Shown here: piece by piece, positions 35,619-43,754 of the stretch | Position numbering within the stretch: position 1 is the stretch's first letter | Layout: every line of letters begins with the position of its first letter | NCBI RefSeq assembly: GCF_025264645.1 | Contig: NZ_CP073696.1 | Span: 3,844,001 to 3,908,000 of the forward strand | Direction: 5' to 3' | Length of the DNA: 64,000 nucleotides | DNA from: Edaphobacter lichenicola | GTDB taxonomy: Bacteria > Acidobacteriota > Terriglobia > Terriglobales > Acidobacteriaceae | The notes under the pieces: generated by a model | Seen by the model: only the letters and a program-made list of their open reading frames with translations | Databases searched by the model: none | Told to the model about the DNA's origin: nothing | Translations under genes and position numbers: made by a program

Positions 35619-37091
35619 CTAACGCCCCAGATAGATCTTGTATTGACTCTCGACCACGCCAGTATTTCGCGCCAGCGATAACTTCGATTGGTTGTATTGA
35701 TAGAGAGTATCGACAAGTCTGCTCTGCGCCGCTGCCAGCGTCGCCTGCGCCTGCACAACTGGTAAGTTGTCATCCACCCCGGCGGAAAACCGGTCCGTGG
35801 CATCCTGCAACTCCTGAGTTGCAAGATCAACGTTGCTTCGTGCGACCTTCACCAGCTGGTTCGACGACTCTACGTCCAACATGCTGGCCCGAATCTGCTG
35901 CTCAATCGATACTCTTAGCGACTCGATCTGCTGCCGGAGAGCGACAACTTGGGCGTCCGCTACCTCACGCTCCCCGCGCAGCTGACCTTCTTGAAACACC
36001 GGCACACTGACTTTGCCGGTAGCGGCAAACACACCGTGATAGAACGATCCAATCTCGCCCAGAACCCCGTAATATCCGTTGAACGATACCACTGGCAGAT
36101 ACTCCGCTCGAACCGCCTTGCGTGCCTGCGTTGCCACCTCTAACTGCGCCTGTAGATTCAGTAGGTCCTTCCGCCGCTGGTATGCCAGTTTCTTCGCGTC
36201 TTCGAGGGGTAGCTCCGCATACTCCGCATAGGGAGCCGTGTCGATCAGAGTGATCTGTTGGTCTGCCGGCAGCCCGATCATACGATTCAGGGCGATCTTG
36301 TCCTTCGCAAAAGCGTTCTCGTTATTAATCAGCGCTTGCTGCTGCATCTGCAACTGCACCCTCGCCCGCAACTCATCCAGGTTCGTCCCTACACCTGCTT
36401 CATGTGAGGCCTTCGCCTGTTGGTAGGCGACTTCATCGGCCTTCTCCAGCGCCCTCGCATTTTCGATCTGCGAAGCATCAGCCAAGGCCAACAGATACTG
36501 AGTTCCCACTTCCAGCGTCACACCGCCTAACAGATTCAGTTCCGAAAGATCAGCGACTTTCTGTGCTTTTTGCGCTGATCGGTATAGGAAATACGCGGGC
36601 GCATTGAAGAGTTGCTGATCCAAATTCATCTGAGCCGAAGCCGTATTCACTTTCACGATCTCAGCAATGGATCCCGGCGGTAAACCAAAGGCGGCCAGCG
36701 ATCCTGGTTTAAATCCCAGTGCGGCCAGATTAATCTGTTGCGCCGAAATCTGCCCCTTTGCGGTCAAGCTGGGCAGCAAGCTGTTCTCCGCCGACAAGAG
36801 CTCGCCGTGGACCAGCCGCTGATTCTGGATCACCAACAGCATTTGCAGGTTGCGCTTCTCCCCGCGAGCTATCGCATCGTCCAGACTGAGCGGCAACGCA
36901 GCCGGGGTAGCCTGTTCCACCACCACGTTACCCGGAAGCTTTACAACGTTGGGCACCGGCGCGGGCGGCAAATCTGCAGCACCTTGCGCTCGTGCTGCAG
37001 ATGCCGGCACGCACAAAACTATCGCCAGAGACCACACCGAGGCATGCCATCGCACGTTCACACGGGTAAAGAATTTCGCTAAGACTGTCAT
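35619..37091 (-). CDS. TolC-family outer-membrane efflux protein
   Basis: 490 residues. A signal peptide (about 1-36, ending ASAARAQG) precedes two OEP repeats with long coiled-coil helices. LANDARALEKADEVAYQQAKASHEAGVGTNLDELRARVQ-like heptads lie near 220-270, and SNQLVKVARSNVDLATQELQDATDRFSAG near 410-440. Its role would be the outer-membrane duct of a tripartite pump or a type I system. Neither a membrane-fusion protein nor an RND or ABC pump lies next to it, so it is an orphan here; the MFS transporter downstream is not an obvious partner. Confidence 0.88.
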   Translation of the reverse strand: MTVLAKFFTRVNVRWHASVWSLAIVLCVPASAARAQGAADLPPAPVPNVVKLPGNVVVEQATPAALPLSLDDAIARGEKRNLQMLLVIQNQRLVHGELLSAENSLLPSLTAKGQISAQQINLAALGFKPGSLAAFGLPPGSIAEIVKVNTASAQMNLDQQLFNAPAYFLYRSAQKAQKVADLSELNLLGGVTLEVGTQYLLALADASQIENARALEKADEVAYQQAKASHEAGVGTNLDELRARVQLQMQQQALINNENAFAKDKIALNRMIGLPADQQITLIDTAPYAEYAELPLEDAKKLAYQRRKDLLNLQAQLEVATQARKAVRAEYLPVVSFNGYYGVLGEIGSFYHGVFAATGKVSVPVFQEGQLRGEREVADAQVVALRQQIESLRVSIEQQIRASMLDVESSNQLVKVARSNVDLATQELQDATDRFSAGVDDNLPVVQAQATLAAAQSRLVDTLYQYNQSKLSLARNTGVVESQYKIYLGR

Positions 37092-37209
37092 GTTCTCTTA
37101 TTAGAGTGCCATACCCGGTCTGAGATGCAGAAATGATGCCAAAAACAGCCCAATTGCGCTTTGAGCTCCCTACACCACCACCCTCAGCTAAAATACGAAA
37201 GATAACTCT

Positions 37210-37866
37210 ATGCGTCTTACCTCTATGAATCGCATTCTTCTAGCCGCTGCTCTGCTGATCACCGTCCCGGCGAGCGTCCCCGCCCTGGCCCAAACTGCCT
37301 TCAAAGATACCTCGATGCTTCGGGCGCCTGCTGGCTCCAGGGTGGCCATCTTTGAGTTCGAGGATCTTGAATGTCCAGCCTGTGCCCGCGCATTCCCTAT
37401 CGTCCACGCGGCCGTCGACAAGTACAAGATACCGCTCGTCCGCCACGACTTTCCCCTGAAAATGCACGTTTGGAGCTTTGACGCCGCTGTTATCGCGCGC
37501 TACATCCAGGACAAGATCTCGCCCCAGGCCGCAGAAGAGTACCGGCGCGCCGTCTTCGCGAATCAGACTTCGATCGCCTCGAAGGACGACCTCAATACGT
37601 TCACGCAGAAATATTTCCAATCTCACGGTCGCGTTATGCCGTTCGTCATCGACCCGAACGGTCTCTTCGCCGCCGAGGTGCGCGCCGACTATACCCTGGG
37701 CGAACGCGTCGGCCTTACCCAGACCCCGAGCATCTTCATCGTTACGCAAAAAGGCTACACTCAGGTGAATGACGTCACTCAGCTCTACGCGATGCTGGAC
37801 ACCGCAATCGCCGAGAACCCCGCGCCTGCAGCAACATCCAAGCCAAAGACCACGGCGCACAAATAA
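37210..37866 (+). CDS. Exported DsbA-like thioredoxin-fold protein
   Basis: 218 residues. A signal peptide (ending PALAQT) is followed by a thioredoxin_4/DsbA-like domain: FEFEDLECPACARAFP has the catalytic pair Cys55-x-x-Cys58. The helical insert (AAEEYRRAVFANQTSI) and the cis-Pro loop LTQTPSIFIV are in place. It presumably oxidises or isomerises periplasmic thiols, or serves a sulfur-transfer partner. Two in-frame ATGs (37210 and 37225) are both compatible with the signal peptide. Convergent with the exported methyltransferase, separated by a 15-bp inverted repeat. Confidence 0.85.
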   Translation: MRLTSMNRILLAAALLITVPASVPALAQTAFKDTSMLRAPAGSRVAIFEFEDLECPACARAFPIVHAAVDKYKIPLVRHDFPLKMHVWSFDAAVIARYIQDKISPQAAEEYRRAVFANQTSIASKDDLNTFTQKYFQSHGRVMPFVIDPNGLFAAEVRADYTLGERVGLTQTPSIFIVTQKGYTQVNDVTQLYAMLDTAIAENPAPAATSKPKTTAHK

Positions 37867-37873
37867 CGTTTTT

Positions 37874-37925
37874 GCCTCAACCCTAAAAGAGGCTGGGTCT
37901 CGCTCGGACTTTTTAGGGTTGAGGC
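37874..37925. repeat. 15-bp perfect inverted repeat between convergent genes
   Basis: GCCTCAACCCTAAAA (37874-37888) is exactly complementary to 37911-37925, with a 22-nt loop rich in G and T. T-rich sequence lies on the outside of the left arm only, so it does not look like a standard terminator on either strand. It could be a processing or mRNA-stability hairpin. Confidence 0.7.
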
Positions 37926-37984
37926 TGCTATGGTCCTTCTCGCCGCGCTTAGCTTCCTCAACAGCGCGCAAGACGACAATTGTC

Positions 37985-38734
37985 TCAACGCGCCTGAAAG
38001 ATCAGGAAGTAATCCTGACCGTCCGCCTTGGTAAAGTCATAGGTTCCCACCAGCTTGTAACCCGCCTCATCCATCTCCTTCACGACTACGTCGTGGTTCA
38101 ATCCGTGATCCGCGCCATTCCCATTGCGGTCGATAATCCCCACCTTCGCCCCGGGCCTTAACGCCCGCTGCAGCACCTTCATCGTCGGCACGGGATGGGC
38201 AATCTCGTGGTAGACCTTCAACATTAGTACCGCATCGACGCTCCCCGAAGGTAGTCTCGGGTCGTCGGGTCCGCCAAGCACCGTCCGGACATTTGTCAGG
38301 TTGTCTTTGAGAGCGCGCTTGCCGATATATTCAATTGCCAATGGGTTGATATCCTCCGCAATCACCGTTCCAGTTGGCCCAACTCTGCGCGACGCCCGAA
38401 CAGTAAACCAGCCAGACCCCGCACCAATGTCTGCAACGTTTTTCCCCGGCACAATTCCCAGCAGATCCATCACTCGATCGATCTGCAGTTTCTTGTCCCG
38501 GTCGGGGTACTCGAAGATTGAAAGATCCCCCGCGTAAGGTGTGCTCGTGGGCCTCTGTGTTGTCGCCTCCTGCCCAAGGGCAAGGTTCGATGTCTCGACC
38601 GCCACCCTGTCCAACGCCCGTTGCGGCTCGGTTCCCATCTGTGCTCCGGCCATCAAGCCGGTCCCACCCAGCAACATTAAACCCAAAGCAAGTCCACGTA
38701 GTGTTGCGTGCGAAGAACGAATCAAAGCAATCAT
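37985..38734 (-). CDS. Exported SAM-dependent methyltransferase
   Basis: 249 residues from ATG 38734; the frame is open further upstream but this start yields a signal peptide (about 1-30, ending MAGAQM). The class I Rossmann core follows: motif I GKNVADIGAGSGWFTV, EDINPLAIEYIG (motif II), GSVDAVLMLKVYHEIAH (motif IV, YHE variant) and a final YDFTKADGQDYFLIF strand. Methyltransferases need SAM, which is normally cytoplasmic, so an exported one is odd; the substrate is unknown. It is divergent from the MerC gene over an AT-rich gap. Confidence 0.8.
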   Translation of the reverse strand: MIALIRSSHATLRGLALGLMLLGGTGLMAGAQMGTEPQRALDRVAVETSNLALGQEATTQRPTSTPYAGDLSIFEYPDRDKKLQIDRVMDLLGIVPGKNVADIGAGSGWFTVRASRRVGPTGTVIAEDINPLAIEYIGKRALKDNLTNVRTVLGGPDDPRLPSGSVDAVLMLKVYHEIAHPVPTMKVLQRALRPGAKVGIIDRNGNGADHGLNHDVVVKEMDEAGYKLVGTYDFTKADGQDYFLIFQAR

Positions 38735-38950
38735 CTCAACAGCTTCTGCCAATTCACCGGCGCACACAACAACTAATCCACACTTTTTTCTCTCATGAAA
38801 ACGCCGCGACCCGTGTGGCGATCTTTGTGTTTTCGCCGAACAGGATGTACGAGTGAAAGGTGCTATCATTTATAATGATAACAAGTTGTTATTAGCGTAT
38901 TTGAATCAATATTTGCTTCCTATTCCACTTCTTGAAAGACGTCCGCGTTT
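38735..38950. other. AT-rich divergent intergenic region at the GC-skew switch
   Basis: 216 nt between the methyltransferase and MerC genes, most AT-rich at about 38863-38915. The + strand is C-rich on the left and G-rich on the right. Hand counts (G/C per 60 nt): 9/24 at 38401 and 11/23 at 38641, versus 22/13 at 39061 and 22/11 at 39181. One near-match to a DnaA box (TAATCCACA, 38775-38783) was found, but no cluster. It also holds the 15-nt operator-like palindrome at 38878. Confidence 0.5.
38878..38892. promoter_or_regulatory. Fur/Zur-like 7-1-7 palindrome
   Basis: ATAACAA-G-TTGTTAT is a perfect 7-1-7 inverted repeat, the geometry of Fur-family metalloregulator boxes, located 59 nt upstream of the MerC start and also in front of the divergent methyltransferase. 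It overlaps a possible -35 (TTGTTA). Metal regulation of the MerC-type transporter is inferred. Confidence 0.5.
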
Positions 38951-39376
38951 ATGAATGCCTTTTTGCGCACTTCTACTCTTTCTGCAGACAAGCTTGGCAT
39001 ATGGGCCTCCGCTTTCTGCGTGGTGCATTGTGTTCTAACGCCGATTCTGGTGTCGATGTCTGTCGTGCTGGCTCATCTGATTCCGGGTGAGGAGCGAACT
39101 CATCGTACTTTGGCGGTGGGGATCGCGGCACTGGGCGCGCTCGCGCTGGTGCGTGGATTTCGCACCCATCGGCGGCGCCGGATTCTCGGGCTGATGCTGT
39201 TGGGGTTGGCATTTATCTTCGCAGGAGCGTTCTGGGGAACCCAACTGCCATCGCATGGATACGAGGTTGCCGTGACGATGACGGGTAGCGTGCTGATGAT
39301 AGGCGCGCACCGGATGAATCATACGTTTTGCAGAGATTGCAGGCAGTGTTCGAACACAGAAGCGGGTGTTTGTTGA
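38951..39376 (+). CDS. MerC-domain membrane protein
   Basis: 141 residues, about four transmembrane helices. The signature ASAFCVVHCVLTPIL in helix 1 carries the Cys pair (CxxxC) used by MerC mercury-uptake proteins. More Cys lie at the C-terminus (FCRDCRQCSN). The family in non-resistance contexts is thought to move zinc or similar cations, but this is not established. merR, merT, merP and merA are absent, so mercury resistance is unlikely. Upstream it has a metalloregulator-like palindrome. Confidence 0.8.
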   Translation: MNAFLRTSTLSADKLGIWASAFCVVHCVLTPILVSMSVVLAHLIPGEERTHRTLAVGIAALGALALVRGFRTHRRRRILGLMLLGLAFIFAGAFWGTQLPSHGYEVAVTMTGSVLMIGAHRMNHTFCRDCRQCSNTEAGVC

Positions 39377-39509
39377 GACATTGGAGAGCGGCGACATGCT
39401 GGCTTGCCGATATCCTCAAACCGTATTCGAAACGATAAAATACCTGACACATGCAGGAGCCATGGCCATCGCAGAAATGGTGAAGAGTGTCGCGAAGAGA
39501 TGAATTCAG

Positions 39510-40421
39510 CTAACGGTCTTCTACTTCGGTAGGAGCCTTGCCTACGATTGGTGAGCAGCAGGGCGTGCCGGTGGGCACGAACTCCATGTACTCGACGCGG
39601 GTAAGGTCAGGGTCAAAAAGGTTGAGCTGGATCTTCCCATCGCGGCCCATCTGGGTCTTAGTGCAGTTGGGGCCTTCGCAGTGGTTACGGGCGAGAGCCT
39701 GAACGACGTTGCTCATCTGTGCAGTGCCGAGAGAAAAATGGTTGACGACACCAAGTACCTTGGCGGACGGATTGGGGCCGGCCTCTAGCATGTACTCGAG
39801 CCAGTCGCTGCCGTCGGGCACTTGGACGCTGATCCAATCGGTCTCGCCTTCGTGCATCCCACCATGCCAGTTGGGGTGAAATCCTAAGAGATCTTTATAG
39901 AAGCGGTCTTCGACAGCAGCATCCCGGACAAGGAAGCCCGTGTGGATGATGCGATGGGAGGGAGCATTCGGCGAAGGAATGGGGAGGCCGGGAACTTTAG
40001 TTCCCTCCTGAACGAAGTAGACGAGGTTGCCTTCGGGATCATGGACTGCGAAGGCACCATGGGCCAATGGCTGCACGACAGCAACGTTGTGGGCTTTGAG
40101 GTAGCGCTCAAGTGCTGCGGCATCGCGGGTGGTGAAGGCGACTGCGGCTTGGCGACTAGCAGGCGCAGGTGAGGGGAGTGGCTCCACTTCAAGCCACTGT
40201 AGATCGTTGACCGAATAGCGTGTGATGCCGTTGCTCTCGGCGTGGGCGTAGCCGAGAGTTTTGCCGTAGAAGTTGGCGGACGCCGAGGGATCAGCGGTGT
40301 ACATGCGGACGAAGGCGATACCGGTGATGGCTGGCCGCTGCTGCGCGTGAGCAGAGCTGCAGATCGAAAGGAAGAGGCAAAGTATCGATAGGAGATGGAG
40401 AAAAGAGCTAGCTCTGCGCAT
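39510..40421 (-). CDS. Exported VOC/glyoxalase-fold protein
   Basis: 303 residues with a signal peptide (about 1-26, ending SSAHAQ). Two vicinal-oxygen-chelate modules follow: about 33-145 (GIAFVRMYTADPSASANFYGKTLG, DPEGNLVYFVQEG) and about 165-285 (HTGFLVRDAAVEDRFYKDLLGF, DPDLTRVEYMEFV). The catalytic or metal-binding role is not clear; few of the usual Glu/His ligands are conserved, and GTPCCSP near the end could bind a metal. Periplasmic by its signal. Downstream of purD on the same strand, with a 94-nt gap. Confidence 0.82.
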   Translation of the reverse strand: MRRASSFLHLLSILCLFLSICSSAHAQQRPAITGIAFVRMYTADPSASANFYGKTLGYAHAESNGITRYSVNDLQWLEVEPLPSPAPASRQAAVAFTTRDAAALERYLKAHNVAVVQPLAHGAFAVHDPEGNLVYFVQEGTKVPGLPIPSPNAPSHRIIHTGFLVRDAAVEDRFYKDLLGFHPNWHGGMHEGETDWISVQVPDGSDWLEYMLEAGPNPSAKVLGVVNHFSLGTAQMSNVVQALARNHCEGPNCTKTQMGRDGKIQLNLFDPDLTRVEYMEFVPTGTPCCSPIVGKAPTEVEDR

Positions 40422-40515
40422 GGGAGACCACTGTAGTTGGTGGTCAGACCTTTGTCAAAATCGCTTATGACGAGATGCGCGTTCGACTATTGCACCGAAG
40501 GAATTGCTCATGAAG

Positions 40516-41811
40516 TTACTTCAATCGCAGAGCGCGGTGGCCGATGTCGCGGCGGAACTGCATTCCTTCGAACGAGATCTTAGCGAGTTCGGTATAGGCC
40601 TTGTCGAGGGCGGTCTGAAGCTCCGAGGCGAAGGCGGAGACAGCGAGGACGCGGCCTCCGGCGGTGACGATCTTTCCGTCTTTGAGAGCAGTACCGGAGT
40701 GAAAGACTACTACGTCTTCGGTGGATTGATTGCCTGCGGATTGATCGTCTTTTGAAGGAAGCCCGGAGATGAGTCTTCCAGAAGCGTACTTGCCGGGGTA
40801 GCCGCCACTGGCTACGATGACGCAGACGCTCGCTCCGGGACGCATGGCGATGGAGAGCTGGTTCGCAGTACCGTCGATGGCGGCGTTGAAGAGGTCGAGG
40901 ATGTCCGTCTCGAGGCGGAGGAGAATGGCTTCTGTCTCGGGGTCGCCAAAGCGGGTGTTGAACTCGAGGACCATTGGGCCTCGAGGGGACATCATGATGC
41001 CGCAGAAGAGTATCCCCTTGAATGGCTCGCGTTCGGAGCGCATCCCATCGACTACCTTTTGCGCGACGTTGTGGAGGAGCCAGCTTCGCATCGCCGGGGT
41101 GGCGATACCGTCGGTGGAGTAGGCTCCCATGCCGCCGGTGTTGGGTCCGGTGTCGCCCTCGCCGACGCGCTTGTGGTCCTGTGCGGACGCGATCTCGATG
41201 GCGTGTGTGCCGTCGCAGAGCGCAAAGAAGGAGAGCTCGTCTCCGGTGAGGAACTCTTCCAGGATGACCTCCTCCTCTGGTGCGCCGAGGAGGGCGCCGC
41301 TGAACATCTGGGCAGCAGCTTCTTCGGCCTGCAGGTGGGTCTGGCAGATAACGACACCTTTGCCGGCGGCGAGGCCGGAGGCTTTGACGACTACAGGGAC
41401 GGTGAAGCGAGGCAGCTCTTCGCGAACCTGCTCGAGCGTGGTGCAGATGCCGTAGGCCGCGGTGGGGATGACATGGCGCTGCATGAACTCTTTGGCGAAG
41501 GCTTTGCTGGTCTCGAGTTGGGCCGCGGCCTGCGTGGGGCCGAAGACGCGATGGCCGCGCCTGGTGAGCTCATCGACCACGCCTGCAGCGAGTGGGAGTT
41601 CCGGGCCAATGACTGTGAGTCCGGGCTGCTCGATGGTAACGATGTTGACCATCTCGTGCAGGTTCGATGGATCGCAGGGGATGCAGCGGGCAAGCTGCGC
41701 GATACCGCCGTTACCGGGAGCGCAGATCACTTCTGTGACTTGAGACGACTTGCGGAGAGCCCATACCAAAGCATGTTCACGACCACCACCACCAATTACC
41801 AGAACCTTCAT
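40516..41811 (-). CDS. purD: Phosphoribosylamine-glycine ligase (GAR synthetase)
   Basis: 431 residues from ATG 41811 (MKVLVIGGGGREHALVW). The open frame runs 1 kb further over mntH, but the extension is antisense low-complexity sequence and not part of the gene. It ligates phosphoribosylamine and glycine with ATP, step 2 of purine synthesis. ATP-grasp motifs are present: VVVKASGLAAGKGVVI, VILEEFLTGDELSFFALCDG, DHKRVGEGDTGPNTGGMGAYS, and LEFNTRFGDPETEAIL. Divergent from mntH with 72 nt between the starts. Confidence 0.95.
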   Translation of the reverse strand: MKVLVIGGGGREHALVWALRKSSQVTEVICAPGNGGIAQLARCIPCDPSNLHEMVNIVTIEQPGLTVIGPELPLAAGVVDELTRRGHRVFGPTQAAAQLETSKAFAKEFMQRHVIPTAAYGICTTLEQVREELPRFTVPVVVKASGLAAGKGVVICQTHLQAEEAAAQMFSGALLGAPEEEVILEEFLTGDELSFFALCDGTHAIEIASAQDHKRVGEGDTGPNTGGMGAYSTDGIATPAMRSWLLHNVAQKVVDGMRSEREPFKGILFCGIMMSPRGPMVLEFNTRFGDPETEAILLRLETDILDLFNAAIDGTANQLSIAMRPGASVCVIVASGGYPGKYASGRLISGLPSKDDQSAGNQSTEDVVVFHSGTALKDGKIVTAGGRVLAVSAFASELQTALDKAYTELAKISFEGMQFRRDIGHRALRLK

Positions 41812-41883
41812 ACTTCTATCTTGCCGCATTCGGGCGCGACTGTGTGAGCGGCGGCCTGCCGAGGCATCTCTATACTGAAGAGG

Positions 41884-43260
41884 ATGGCGGATTTGGATCA
41901 GTCTGGAGACGTGTCGAGTTCTACTACGGCCAAGGCTGCTGCAACGAGCACAGTTGTTGCTGTGCCGAGGGGCTTTTTTCCTGGGTTTCGGCGGAATGAG
42001 ATGTGGACGTACTTCGGGCCGGCGTTCGTAGCTTCGGTGGCGTACATCGATCCGGGAAACTTTGCGGCGAATATCGAGGGTGGCAGCAGGTTTGGGTATC
42101 GACTGCTGTGGGTTTTGCTGTGGTCGAACGCGATGGCGATTCTGATCCAGTATCTTTCCGCAAAGCTGGGGATTGTGACCGGGCTGACGCTGCCGCAGAA
42201 TTGCCGGAAGCATTTTTCGCGGCCGATGACGATCTTTTTGTGGGTGGCGGCGGAGGTCTCTGCGATCGCGACTGACCTGGCGGAGTTTCTGGGTGCGGCG
42301 CTGGGGCTGTACCTGCTGTTTGGGCCGGCGCTGCTGGCTCATGGGTGGTCGCGGACGGAGACATTGTTTGCTGCGGCTCTGGTTTCGGCGGTTGCGGTGT
42401 TCCTGATTCTGGCGCTGGACCTTGCGGGGTACCAGTGGCTGGAGCGCGGGATCATGGCGTTCGTTGGGGTGATCGGGATTTGCTATGGGTTTGAGGTGTT
42501 TCTGGTTCATCCGGATTGGAAGCAGGCAGCATTCCATGCGCTGGTGCCGACGCTCGATCCGAAGAACTTTCATAGCAGCCTGTATGTTGCGGTCGCGATG
42601 CTGGGGGCGACCGTGATGCCGCATGTTGTGTATCTGCACTCGGCGCTGGTGCAGCCCCGGCGGGAGGAGATCGTGAAGCTGCCGAGGGTGGATGGTCAGT
42701 CGCGGCGCCGAAAGTATCTGCAGTTTGAGCTGATCGATGTGTTTGTGGCGATGAACGGAGCGTGGCTGGTCAACTCGGCGATGATCGTGATGTCGGCGGT
42801 GGCGTTTGGTCATCTCAAAGATCCGGTGACGACGATTGAGGATGCGCACCGGACACTGGGGCCACTGTTAGGGCCGTTTGCTGCGACGGTCTTTGCGATC
42901 GCGCTGCTCTGTTCGGGGCTTTCGTCGTCGACGGTGGGGGTGATGGCCGGTCAGGTGATCATTGAAGGGTTCCTCGATATCAAGTTTTCGATCTTCCTGC
43001 GCCGGCTGATTACGATCATTCCGGCGATCGTGGTGATTGCGATTGGACTGGACCCGTTAAAGATCCTGATCCTGTCGCAGGTGGTGCTGTGCTTCACGCT
43101 GCCGTTTGCGCTGATCCCTCTGCTGGTGCTGACCAATCGCTCGTCCGTGATGCGGAGCTTCGTGAGCGCGCGACGGACGCGGATAGCCGGGTGGTGTGCG
43201 GTGGGGATCATCCTGACCCTGAACGTGGTGCTTCTGGGACAGATCGCGATGGGGCAGTAG
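41884..43260 (+). CDS. mntH: Nramp-family divalent metal transporter
   Basis: 458 residues, about 11 transmembrane helices after a 40-residue tail. The metal-binding motifs are DPGN at 56-59 (helix 1, YIDPGNFAANIEGGS) and MPH at 245-247 in helix 6 (GATVMPHVVYLHSALVQ). The Met in MPH favours transition metals over Mg2+. It probably imports Mn2+ or Fe2+ with protons. No manganese riboswitch or clear MntR site is visible in the 72-nt divergent gap to purD. Ribosome site GAAGAGG directly before ATG 41884. The intrinsic terminator at 43429 ends its transcript. Confidence 0.93.
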   Translation: MADLDQSGDVSSSTTAKAAATSTVVAVPRGFFPGFRRNEMWTYFGPAFVASVAYIDPGNFAANIEGGSRFGYRLLWVLLWSNAMAILIQYLSAKLGIVTGLTLPQNCRKHFSRPMTIFLWVAAEVSAIATDLAEFLGAALGLYLLFGPALLAHGWSRTETLFAAALVSAVAVFLILALDLAGYQWLERGIMAFVGVIGICYGFEVFLVHPDWKQAAFHALVPTLDPKNFHSSLYVAVAMLGATVMPHVVYLHSALVQPRREEIVKLPRVDGQSRRRKYLQFELIDVFVAMNGAWLVNSAMIVMSAVAFGHLKDPVTTIEDAHRTLGPLLGPFAATVFAIALLCSGLSSSTVGVMAGQVIIEGFLDIKFSIFLRRLITIIPAIVVIAIGLDPLKILILSQVVLCFTLPFALIPLLVLTNRSSVMRSFVSARRTRIAGWCAVGIILTLNVVLLGQIAMGQ

Positions 43261-43282
43261 GCGCTTGTTTCCAAGAGGGGTA

Positions 43283-43293
43283 CCCCCCCCCCC
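43283..43293 (+). repeat. C11 homopolymer tract
   Basis: Eleven consecutive C, preceded by GGGGTA, so GGGGTACCCC is a palindrome within it. It lies 23 nt after the mntH stop and outside any coding frame. Confidence 0.8.
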
Positions 43294-43428
43294 GTTGGTG
43301 GTCGTAAGTCTTTTATTTACATAATTTTACAAAATTGGCTCTCCGTAAAAATTTCATTCTAAACGAGTTATGGCTAAAAATGTCCAAACAAACGACTTAT
43401 GGGCACCAGATCGATTTAAAGCAGCAAA

Positions 43429-43456
43429 GCCCCGGAACGTTTCCGGGGCCTTCTTT
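43429..43456 (+). terminator. Intrinsic terminator downstream of mntH
   Basis: Stem GCCCCGGAA (43429-43437) / TTCCGGGGC (43441-43449), 3-nt loop CGT, tail CTTCTTTT. Confidence 0.8.
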
Positions 43457-43754
43457 TATCTCTCTTTCTATTTTACCTGATGGAGCAGAACTGATACGCC
43501 ACACGAATGTGCAGGACTGGCGCGGGTTTGCGCGTCCTGGGGGCTTGACAAACGATTCGAGGCGACTCGATTCTAGGTAGCGTCTCAGTTTGCATCTCTG
43601 AACTGGGAGGCGGATCTCTGGCGATTGGTCCCACTGACACTGTGGCGCGCCGATAGGCTTCAATCTCACCTCCGCGCGACGTAGGCTCGAATCTGAAGTG
43701 CCTGGGAATCTGAAAAGCACGGGAATCTGAAGACCTGGGAAGGAGATTTGCAGC

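Larger units (their letters stand above)
43261..43754. other. Intergenic region with poly-C tract and terminator
   Basis: 494 nt between mntH and the DHFR-like gene. It includes the C11 tract at 43283-43293, an AT-rich stretch at 43310-43380, and the terminator at 43429-43456. The GC-rich right half (43540-43740) offers no credible gene; a possible ribosome site AAGGAG at 43739-43744 belongs to the next CDS. Confidence 0.5.

Noticed and set aside
35619..37091. Complete tripartite efflux operon
   Set aside because: No membrane-fusion protein or RND/ABC pump flanks the TolC-like gene.
38735..38950. DnaA-box cluster proving an origin
   Set aside because: Only one 8/9 match (TAATCCACA) was found; the skew switch alone is not proof.
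38951..39376. Mercury resistance locus
   Set aside because: Only a MerC-domain protein is present; no merR, merT, merP or merA within the window.
39449..39503. Short ORF with an AGGAG site between the MerC and VOC genes
   Set aside because: Only about 13 codons, no conserved context; likely chance.
41812..42849. N-terminal extension of the purD frame over mntH
   Set aside because: It is the antisense of mntH and rich in Arg/Pro/His/Gln with no PurD homology; true PurD starts at ATG 41811.
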